DNA of 9,166 bases from positions 1-9,166 of the forward strand of contig JAUVJV010000055.1 in assembly GCA_030592245.1 (NCBI GenBank), given 5' to 3'. Source of the stretch: Candidatus Eiseniibacteriota bacterium (lineage in GTDB: Bacteria > Arandabacterota > Arandabacteria > Arandabacterales > Arandabacteraceae). The position numbers and the translations under genes were made by a program. This document shows, piece after piece, positions 1 to 6,213 of this stretch. The notes beneath the pieces are model-generated. The model saw only the letters and a list, made by a program, of their open reading frames with translations. It did not search any database and had not been told where the DNA came from. Positions within the stretch are counted from its first letter, which is position 1; each line of letters begins with the position of its first letter.

Positions 1-19
1 AGCGGCTGGGCAGGGAATA

Positions 20-439
20 GTGAAGACCATAACCATATCAGAGGTCGAATACACGGCCTTCAGGCTTGCCAAGGAGCATCTTTCCTTCGAGGAGCCCATA
101 CCTGATTTTTCCACGCGCGCCCCCAACCTGCTCGAGAGCTGCGTCCTGACCCCGTTCCAGACATTCTCGGGCAAGTCGCTTTATCCGACGCTGGTCTCCA
201 AGGCCGCCATCCTGTTCTACCTGATGATAAAGAACCGCCCCTTCCGGAACGGAAATAAGCGGATCGCCATCACCACCCTGCTTACTTTTCTTTCCATGAA
301 CGGGAAGTGGCTCAGTGCCGACACCCAGGAGCTCTACAACTTCACGGTCTGGGTAGCAATGAGCCCGGCCCAGTTCAAGGACCAGGTGGTAGCAGCCGCC
401 GAGAAATTCGTCCGTGATCACCTGGTGAATGCCGAATGA
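20..439 (+). CDS. Fic/Doc-fold protein with degenerate Fic motif
   Basis: This is a 139-residue protein of the Fic/Doc fold, a size close to phage P1 Doc. Canonical Fic enzymes transfer AMP to a target hydroxyl, and Doc phosphorylates EF-Tu. The signature loop (canonical H-x-F-x-D/E-G/A-N-G/K-R) is read here at residues 73-81 as R-P-F-R-N-G-N-K-R. The anion-binding G-N-K-R end is intact, but the catalytic His is Arg73 and the acidic metal ligand is Asn77. Helices expected around the loop are present (about 57-71 and 80-94). The GTG start at 20 follows an AGGG at 12-15 with short spacing, and the reading frame stays open to the window edge, so the true start could lie further upstream. Any partner antitoxin would be upstream and outside the window. 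The gene ends 70 bp before the channel gene on the same strand. The fold is fairly certain; the activity is not, and it may be catalytically dead or divergent. Confidence 0.8.
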   Translation: MKTITISEVEYTAFRLAKEHLSFEEPIPDFSTRAPNLLESCVLTPFQTFSGKSLYPTLVSKAAILFYLMIKNRPFRNGNKRIAITTLLTFLSMNGKWLSADTQELYNFTVWVAMSPAQFKDQVVAAAEKFVRDHLVNAE

Positions 440-509
440 GCTGTTTGATTGAGGTTGCGCCACAGGACTTTGCTGGTACACTCTGGAGCACGATGAAGGA
501 GTAGTCGCA

Positions 510-1475
510 ATGGAAGTGATAAATCAGTGGCTCCAGGACACTTTCGGACTGAGCCCGGCGCTTCAGGGCAAAGTCATCACATCAATCCTGATAGCCGTGG
601 GTCTCTGGGTTCTGGATACAATCATTCAGACCCTCGTCCGGCGCAGGGTCAAGGACCTGCGCCTCCGTTACAACCTGAGAAAGACGTTCGGCTATATCAT
701 CTTCTTTACAGGTGCCATCGCCATCGCCAGGGTGTGGTTCGGCGGCTTCCAGCAGGCGTCCACTTATTTCGGCCTGCTCTCAGCCGGTATAGCTATAGCT
801 CTCCGCGATCCCATAGTTAATCTCGCCGGTTGGGTATTCATAGCTCTACGGCGCCCTTTCGCGGTGGGAGACCGGATCCAGATAGGTCAGCACTCCGGAG
901 ATGTCATCGATCTCAGGGTGTTCCAGTTTACGATTCTTGAAATCGGCAATTGGGTGGGAGCCGATCAGAGCACGGGGCGCATCATCCACGTCCCGAACGG
1001 CAAGGTCTTCAGCGAGCCCCTCGCCAACTATGGCCAGGGCTTCGACTATATCTGGAACGAGATCCCCGTGCTCGTAACCTTCGAAAGCAACTGGAAAAGG
1101 GCAAAGGACATCCTTCAGCGCATCGCCTCAAAACACTCTGAGAGCTTGAGCGAAGCTGCGGCCGAGAAGGTTATGACGGCCGCCAAGAAGTTCATGATCT
1201 TCTACTCCGTCCTCACACCCACGGTCTATACGAGCGTGCAGGAAAGCGGGGTCATGCTTACCATACGCCACCTTTGTGAGCCCCGGCGCCGCCGCATCCG
1301 GTCGGAAGCAATCTGGGAGGATATCCTGGAGCAATTCGCCGCCGAGGACGACATAGACTTTGCATACCCCACACGCAGGTTCTTTGACAATGAGCGGGAG
1401 GGAAGGTCCTCACTCATGCTGCCCCATCTAACGGACACAGAACGCGGTCAGCCAGATCAAGAACGAATACCATGA
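510..1475 (+). CDS. MscS-family small-conductance mechanosensitive channel
   Basis: This 321-residue inner-membrane channel is predicted to open under membrane tension and release solutes on hypo-osmotic shock. Three hydrophobic segments are visible: TM1 at about 21-43, TM2 at about 60-77 and the pore-lining TM3 at about 84-114. TM3 carries small residues (G-L-L-S-A-G-I-A-I-A-L) and a kink region near R99-D100-P101, followed by the family-typical R-P-F-x-V-G-D at 115-121. The beta domain follows, including a V-P-N-G motif near 167, then an alpha/beta cytoplasmic domain ending in A-Y-P-T-R near 289. A polar tail of about 30 residues follows. Length is close to E. coli MscS (about 286) plus this tail. 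The ATG is supported by AAGGAG at 496-501 with an 8-nt spacer. The TGA stop overlaps the next gene's ATG, so the two are translationally coupled. Whether the downstream kinase acts on this channel is inference only. Confidence 0.93.
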   Translation: MEVINQWLQDTFGLSPALQGKVITSILIAVGLWVLDTIIQTLVRRRVKDLRLRYNLRKTFGYIIFFTGAIAIARVWFGGFQQASTYFGLLSAGIAIALRDPIVNLAGWVFIALRRPFAVGDRIQIGQHSGDVIDLRVFQFTILEIGNWVGADQSTGRIIHVPNGKVFSEPLANYGQGFDYIWNEIPVLVTFESNWKRAKDILQRIASKHSESLSEAAAEKVMTAAKKFMIFYSVLTPTVYTSVQESGVMLTIRHLCEPRRRRIRSEAIWEDILEQFAAEDDIDFAYPTRRFFDNEREGRSSLMLPHLTDTERGQPDQERIP

Positions 1476-2203
1476 AGAAGCATAAAGCTCCTACCATCGA
1501 ATCGTTTGGGCTGTTTCCAGGACAAACTCTGGTCAGGAAGTACCGGGTACTCTCCAAGCTTGGAGAAGGCTGGGAGGGCGAGGTCTACCGGGTCACGGAG
1601 ATACGAACCGGGATCGAACGGGCCGCCAAGATCTTCTACCCTCAACGGAATCCGAACAACCGGACCCTCAAGCGCTATGCCCAGCGGCTGCATAAGCTCC
1701 GCAACTGCCCGATAGTGCTTCAGTACCATACGGATGAGGTCTTTACCTTCAGGAGGATCCCGGTCTCTTTCATGGTGTCTGAGTACGTCGGCGGGGAGAT
1801 GCTCCTGGATTTCCTCAAAGGCCGGCCCGGGCGAAGACTGCAACCCTTCGAAGCCCTCCACCTCCTTCATGTCCTCGTCAAAGGCGTGGAGTCCATACAT
1901 GCGCAGAATGAGTATCACGGTGACCTCCATGCTGAGAATATCATTGTCCGGCGCTTTGGCCTCGAGTTTGATATTAAAATCCTGGATATGTTCTACTGGG
2001 ACTTCCCCAAAACGGAGAACCGCCGCGATGATGTTTGCGACCTGGTGAGAATCCTCTATGATTCGATCGGCGGGTCGAAGCACTATTCACGCCAGCCTGA
2101 TGCAATCAAGTACATCTGTTCCGGTCTCAAGAGATCCCTGATTCTCAGGAAGTTCAGGACTGCCTCACAGCTCAGGAAGCACCTCGACGCGATGCAGTGG
2201 TAA
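1472..2203 (+). CDS. Small protein-kinase-like protein coupled to MscS
   Basis: This 243-residue cytoplasmic protein has a eukaryotic-like kinase fold. Visible are a glycine-rich loop G31-E-G-W-E-G-E-V-Y39, the ATP-anchoring lysine in A51-A-K53, a hinge near S103-E-Y105, the catalytic loop H149-G-D-L-H-A-E-N156, and the metal-binding Asp172 in L-D-M-F in place of D-F-G. The H-G-D-L-H version of the loop is more usual in ABC1/RIO-like and small-molecule kinases than in classical Hanks kinases. Only about 15 residues separate Asp172 from the D-D-V-C-D-L segment that looks like helix F, so the activation loop and A-P-E motif appear missing. No membrane segment, PASTA or other sensor domain is present. 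The start overlaps the channel stop (ATGA) and there is no independent ribosome-binding space. A job in phosphorylating the channel or a partner is inferred from gene order. A non-protein substrate is equally possible. Confidence 0.85.
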   Translation: MKKHKAPTIESFGLFPGQTLVRKYRVLSKLGEGWEGEVYRVTEIRTGIERAAKIFYPQRNPNNRTLKRYAQRLHKLRNCPIVLQYHTDEVFTFRRIPVSFMVSEYVGGEMLLDFLKGRPGRRLQPFEALHLLHVLVKGVESIHAQNEYHGDLHAENIIVRRFGLEFDIKILDMFYWDFPKTENRRDDVCDLVRILYDSIGGSKHYSRQPDAIKYICSGLKRSLILRKFRTASQLRKHLDAMQW

Positions 2204-2223
2204 TACCCCCCAACGCAGGCAGT

Positions 2224-2244
2224 CCCCGGACAGATTGCCCGGGG
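2224..2244 (+). terminator. GC-rich hairpin after the kinase gene, weak terminator candidate
   Basis: A 6-bp perfect stem (CCCCGG at 2224-2229 against CCGGGG at 2239-2244) with a 9-nt loop lies 21 bases after the kinase stop, and two G-T wobble pairs could extend it. No T-tract follows, so intrinsic termination would be inefficient. It may only be a 3'-end stabilising structure or a chance stem. Confidence 0.25.
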
Positions 2245-2255
2245 GTCCCGCAGGT

Positions 2256-2318
2256 GTTAGGCTTATGAGAGGACGCTGCTGGTCCACTGAACCGAAAGGC
2301 TATGAGTTAGGCTATGGA
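2256..2318 (+). repeat. Repeated GTTAGGCT(T)ATG motif before glycosidase start
   Basis: GTTAGGCTTATG at 2256-2267 and GTTAGGCTATG at 2306-2316 are nearly the same sequence 50 bp apart, and a further GGCTATG lies at 2298-2304. The second copy supplies the ATG of the glycosidase. The first copy opens a 19-codon frame (2265-2324) whose TGA lies 8 bases inside the glycosidase gene. The middle copy reads ATG-AGT-TAG and stops at once. These could be a leader peptide with coupling or a small local duplication. Nothing shows that they are translated. Confidence 0.35.
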
Positions 2319-5097
2319 TATTGAGCGCGTAAGATTGGCCGCATTCATCCTGCTCGCCGTCCTGGTATGCCTTGCTGTGCCCACGGCGGGCTTCGCTCAG
2401 ATCGGCGACTATACCAGCCATCAGGTAACCGATACGGGCCTTCTGGTCGTAGCCGGCGGGGATACCCTGCTCTTCAGTCTCTATGCCCCTGACATTGTCC
2501 GCCTCGACTTCCGTCCGGGTGGCGCCGGTCTCGCGGACTCGACCCCTGCTGTTATACGCGGACCATCGGCCTCGGTGCCTTTCGATGTGATAGACACCGG
2601 GGACTCCCTTGAGTTCAGCACTTCAGCGTTCGAGGCCGTGATCAGCAAGTACCCCGTGCGGGTTGCCTACTATGATACCGGTGGCAACAAGCTCCTCGCC
2701 GAACCGGCCTCCGGCGGCCTGATCGCCTCGGGCACGCTACGGCGTGTGATGTTCGAGCTGCCTGGCGATCTTCACTTCTACGGGACGGGCCAGCGGGGTA
2801 TCGGAATCGATCTCAGGGGTTACAGCTTCGGCACTTACAATACGCCGAGCTACGGCTACTCGGGACCGCTGGAGACCATGGGCATAAACATCCCCTTCCT
2901 CGCCACGACCTCGGGCTACGCCCTCTATTTTGAGTCTCCAATTCCGGCAACCATGGACCTGGGTGAGTTCAATTCGAGCGTTTTCAGCTACGATATCTAC
3001 GGCGGAGAGCTTTCTTACTTTTTCATGCTTGGCGCGGACGTACCCGAGCAACTGGAGCGCTACACCTGGCTTACCGGAAGACAGCCCCTGCCCCCCAAGT
3101 GGGCCCTCGGCTATATCCAATCGAAATACGGCTACCGCAACCGCGCCGAGGCCGAGGCGATGGTGCAGACCATGCGGGACAAGGGAATTCCGGCGGATGC
3201 CATAATCCTGGATCTCTACTGGTTCTCCCAGATGGGGGACCTCGCATGGAACATGTCGGCGTTTCCCGACCCCTCGACCATGATCAGCAATTTCCTCACG
3301 CAGGGTTTCAAGACTATCGTGATCACCGAGCCCTATTTCACCGAGTACTGTGTCAACTACCCGCTGCTCACAGGTTCCGCAAGCGACTTTGTGGGGCAGG
3401 CCCCAGGGGGAGGGCCCTACTACCTGAGCGGGTGGTGGTCGTGCGGATGTAATGCGCTGCTTTTCGACATGACGAATCCGGACGCCCGCACCTGGCTCTG
3501 GGACAGGCATGAAGATTTCATGGACGAGGGTGTCGCAGGACTCTGGACCGACCTCGGCGAGCCCGAGACTCACCCCTGGGAAATGGAACATGCCGGGGGA
3601 GCGACTCCCGTCGTGCATAATATCTACAATCTTCTGTGGGCCAGGACGCTGTTCGAGGGCTATGGACAGTATCGCCCGAACGAGCGCATCGTAAACTTGA
3701 GCCGCTCGGGCTATGCCGGGATTCAGCGCTACGGGGTTTTCACCTGGTCGGGTGACGTGAGCCGGAGCTTCGGGGGGCTCGCGGTACAGCTGCCCATCAT
3801 GATCAACATGGCGCTTTCAGGCATGAGCTACCACAGCTCCGACCTGGGTGGTTTCACGGGATGGGCCTCGTCGGAGCTCTATATCCGGTGGATCGAGTTT
3901 GGCGCCCTGAATCCGGTCATGCGCGCCCATGGCGTCGACAACCAGGCTACCGAGCCCTGGGGATACGGAGCCGAGGCCGAAGAAATCGCCAGGGACCATA
4001 TCAGCCTCAGGTACCGCCTGCTCCCTTACATCTATACTCTCGCCCGTGAGAACTATGAGACCGGGATGCCGATGGTGCGGCCCCTGTTCTTCCATGATCC
4101 ACTTGATCCGGCCCTGGTGGACAGGGACGACGCCTATCTGCTGGGGCGCGATCTCCTCGTGGCCCCGGTTGTCGAGGACGGCCAGAGACAGAAAAGCATC
4201 TATCTTCCGCGGGGCTACTGGGTAGATGCCTGGACAGATTCCCTGTATGAAGGCGGACAGACAATAACGGTTGATGCGCCCTTGAATAAGCTGCCGCTCT
4301 TTGTGCGCACCGGCGCCATCCTCCCGATGCAGCGCGTGATGGATTATGTCGGCGCGGAGCCGGTTGACACCTTGCTCTTACAGATTTATCCCTCGTTCTC
4401 CTGCACGCTCGAGACCTTCACCCTCTATGAGGACGATGAAGAAAGCCTCGACTATATGCAGGGCCACTATACGAAGATCCCCATGCATCAGTGCATCACA
4501 AGCAACGGGCAGGATGCCATCTTCGAGATAACGATCGACGCTGCCCAGGGGAGCTTCCCCGAGATGCTCTCCAACCGGACAATTCTTGCAAGTGTATACC
4601 TGGTAGAGGGTCCTCCGAATGAGGTCCTGCTGGGCTCGGATACTCTGGACGCATACTTATCAAAACAGGAGCTCCTTGATGCGGGAGACGGCTACTTCTA
4701 TGATGCCGGCAGGAAAGTGTTGCTGATCAAGTTCGAGCATGTCGTCACTGTGACTTCGGGAATCCGTGTCGTCGGGATTGAGCTTCCGGCGGGAATACCC
4801 ACGACAGAGCCTGAAACCGGGAAGGCGATCCTGAAGCAGAACCACCCCAACCCCTTCAAGCAGGGTACATCCATCGCCTTCACCGTCGAGAAGCCCGCGA
4901 GGGTGAGAATCGAGGTTTATAATCTGCTCGGGCAGCGCGTCGCCACCCTGCTCGATCAGGACCAGATGCCCGGTCAGCACTCGGTCACCTGGGACGGCAA
5001 TAATGCCCGGGGCAAGGAAAGCGCGCCGGGGATCTACTTCTGCAGGCTATCCACCCGGGAGGACAGCCAGACCCGGAAGATGATACTCATCGAATAA
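2314..5097 (+). CDS. Secreted GH31 alpha-glucosidase/transglucosidase with C-terminal sorting-type domain
   Basis: This 927-residue exported retaining glycoside hydrolase of family 31 acts on alpha-glucosides. A signal peptide spans 1-28 (G-F-A|Q). An N-terminal beta-sandwich covers about 30-255, and the (beta/alpha)8 barrel starts near P260-P-K-W-A. The nucleophile is Asp413 in W-T-D-L-G-E and the acid/base is Asp481 in W-S-G-D. Further substrate-pocket residues are Asp300 (I-L-D-L-Y-W), H507-S-S-D510-L-G-G-F and R537-x-H539. Beta domains follow to about 835, with a DUF5110-like region near 770-825. Residues 840-927 form a C-terminal domain (N-H-P-N-P-F, then V-T-W-D-G, G-I-Y-F, and a basic R-K-M end) of the type IX secretion or FlgD-like surface class. 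The W-T-D-L-G-E-P-E form, unlike the common W-x-D-M-N-E, resembles what I recall of the Cellvibrio 4-alpha-transglucosylase Agd31B, so transglucosylation is possible. The start is chosen for the signal peptide; the ribosome site is weak. Confidence 0.93.
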   Translation: MDIERVRLAAFILLAVLVCLAVPTAGFAQIGDYTSHQVTDTGLLVVAGGDTLLFSLYAPDIVRLDFRPGGAGLADSTPAVIRGPSASVPFDVIDTGDSLEFSTSAFEAVISKYPVRVAYYDTGGNKLLAEPASGGLIASGTLRRVMFELPGDLHFYGTGQRGIGIDLRGYSFGTYNTPSYGYSGPLETMGINIPFLATTSGYALYFESPIPATMDLGEFNSSVFSYDIYGGELSYFFMLGADVPEQLERYTWLTGRQPLPPKWALGYIQSKYGYRNRAEAEAMVQTMRDKGIPADAIILDLYWFSQMGDLAWNMSAFPDPSTMISNFLTQGFKTIVITEPYFTEYCVNYPLLTGSASDFVGQAPGGGPYYLSGWWSCGCNALLFDMTNPDARTWLWDRHEDFMDEGVAGLWTDLGEPETHPWEMEHAGGATPVVHNIYNLLWARTLFEGYGQYRPNERIVNLSRSGYAGIQRYGVFTWSGDVSRSFGGLAVQLPIMINMALSGMSYHSSDLGGFTGWASSELYIRWIEFGALNPVMRAHGVDNQATEPWGYGAEAEEIARDHISLRYRLLPYIYTLARENYETGMPMVRPLFFHDPLDPALVDRDDAYLLGRDLLVAPVVEDGQRQKSIYLPRGYWVDAWTDSLYEGGQTITVDAPLNKLPLFVRTGAILPMQRVMDYVGAEPVDTLLLQIYPSFSCTLETFTLYEDDEESLDYMQGHYTKIPMHQCITSNGQDAIFEITIDAAQGSFPEMLSNRTILASVYLVEGPPNEVLLGSDTLDAYLSKQELLDAGDGYFYDAGRKVLLIKFEHVVTVTSGIRVVGIELPAGIPTTEPETGKAILKQNHPNPFKQGTSIAFTVEKPARVRIEVYNLLGQRVATLLDQDQMPGQHSVTWDGNNARGKESAPGIYFCRLSTREDSQTRKMILIE

Positions 5098-5178
5098 GGC
5101 CTAATAGTGAGTAGTGCTCTCCGGACCTGGCGTGTCTTGCGTGGCAACCTTCACCTTCGGGATTCGGCTCTGCTTTCG

Positions 5179-6162
5179 TCACTTCCCTTCGGTGTGGGTC
5201 TTGATGTACTGAAGCCTCTCGAAGAGCTCCGGGTGTTCGCTTTCAGCCTGGCTGAGCTTTCCCCGGAAGTCATCGACGCTCGCGAAGCCGTGCTTCTCCA
5301 TCCAGGCTTGCGTGTCAGCAAGGATCTTACCTATCTGTTCGATACCGTGCAGATACAGCCCGGAGCAAACCTGGACGACAGAGGCGCCCACTAAGAGCTG
5401 CTTGATGAAACCTTCGCCATCATGGGCACCGGTTGTCGCAGCGAGGTCGCATTTAACGCGTCCCGCCAGCAGGCCTATCCAGCGAAGAGGCAGGCTTATC
5501 TCATCGGGCGAGCTGACCTTGAGACCCGGCGCAAGTTCGATCTTCTCGATATCCACGTCCACCTGATAGAACCGGTTGAAAAGTACCAGGGCCGATGCCC
5601 CGCGCCCGGCAAGCTCATCAGCCACCCGGGCAATTGATGTGAAGTGAGGCCCGATCTTGACGGCAAAGGGTATGTCGATGGCATCGGCAAGCGCTTCAAC
5701 TATTTCAAGATAGATGTTTTCAATTTCCTGGCTCGTGCGCCCGGCATCGCTCGGCATTACGGCGATGTTGAGCTCCAGGCCGTCGGCGCCCGCGGCCGCG
5801 ATCTGCTTCGCATAGTCCACCCACCACCTGGGGGAAATGCAGTTGAGGCTGGCGATCACCGGAACATCCGACGCGGCCCTGGCGTCCTGGATCACCTTGA
5901 GATACTCCCTCGGGCCCAGGGGCATGGCCATCTTGCTAACATACTCGAAGGCCTCGGAGTGCCCGTAGAGCCACATGTCCTCTTCGGTGCTCCGGGTTTC
6001 GGCCTTGATCTGCTCTTCAAAGAGCGACTTGAGCACGACCGCCCCGGCCCCGGCGTCCGAGCATTTCTTTACGCCATCGACACTCTTGGTAAGGCCGCAG
6101 CTTGCCACTATGAGTGGATTGCGCAGTTCAAGTCCCATATACTTGGTGGAGAGATCTGCCAT
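5179..6162 (-). CDS. Dihydroorotate dehydrogenase-like FMN protein
   Basis: This 327-residue cytoplasmic TIM-barrel flavoprotein is of the PyrD-like class, usually annotated 'dihydroorotate dehydrogenase-like'. The N-terminus L-R-N-P-L-I-V-A-S at 13-21 and K45-S fit the FMN/substrate pocket. S-L-N at 105-107 and E-L-N at 130-132 match conserved strand ends, A-V-K-I-G-P offers the flavin-contacting Lys, and the C-terminal T-T-G-A-H and G-A-S-V-V-Q-V segments match phosphate-binding loops. In true class 1 enzymes a catalytic Cys follows E-L-N-x-S; here the sequence continues I-A-V-M-P with no Cys or Ser at that place. A role in pyrimidine synthesis is therefore doubtful, and the substrate is unknown. 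The ATG at 6162 has a strong AGAGGAG (complement of 6170-6176) with a 7-nt spacer. It lies 51 bp downstream of the peptidase gene on the same strand, so co-transcription is likely. Confidence 0.88.
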   Translation of the reverse strand: MADLSTKYMGLELRNPLIVASCGLTKSVDGVKKCSDAGAGAVVLKSLFEEQIKAETRSTEEDMWLYGHSEAFEYVSKMAMPLGPREYLKVIQDARAASDVPVIASLNCISPRWWVDYAKQIAAAGADGLELNIAVMPSDAGRTSQEIENIYLEIVEALADAIDIPFAVKIGPHFTSIARVADELAGRGASALVLFNRFYQVDVDIEKIELAPGLKVSSPDEISLPLRWIGLLAGRVKCDLAATTGAHDGEGFIKQLLVGASVVQVCSGLYLHGIEQIGKILADTQAWMEKHGFASVDDFRGKLSQAESEHPELFERLQYIKTHTEGK

Positions 6163-6213
6163 GGGTCAACTCCTCTTGATTTCATTACCTCAATACGATT
6201 GCCCGTGCTGTAT

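Noticed and set aside
1..20. End of an upstream gene (TAG at 18-20 overlapping GTG by one base), perhaps an antitoxin
   Set aside because: Only five sense codons are visible and cannot be assigned to any family.
20..2203. Fic protein, channel and kinase as a single three-gene defence or toxin system
   Set aside because: The 70-bp gap before the channel and the lack of an antitoxin in view give no support for linking the Fic gene to the coupled pair.
2737..3618. A 293-codon minus-strand open frame inside the GH31 gene
   Set aside because: It is antisense to the conserved N-terminal and barrel region of the glycosidase and shows no family features.
5102..5110. Three tandem stop codons TAA-TAG-TGA just after the glycosidase gene
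   Set aside because: They are out of frame with the TAA at 5095-5097, so they do not back up its termination; probably chance.
5098..5178. Possible bidirectional terminator between convergent genes
   Set aside because: I find no stable stem with a T-tract on either strand in these 81 bases.
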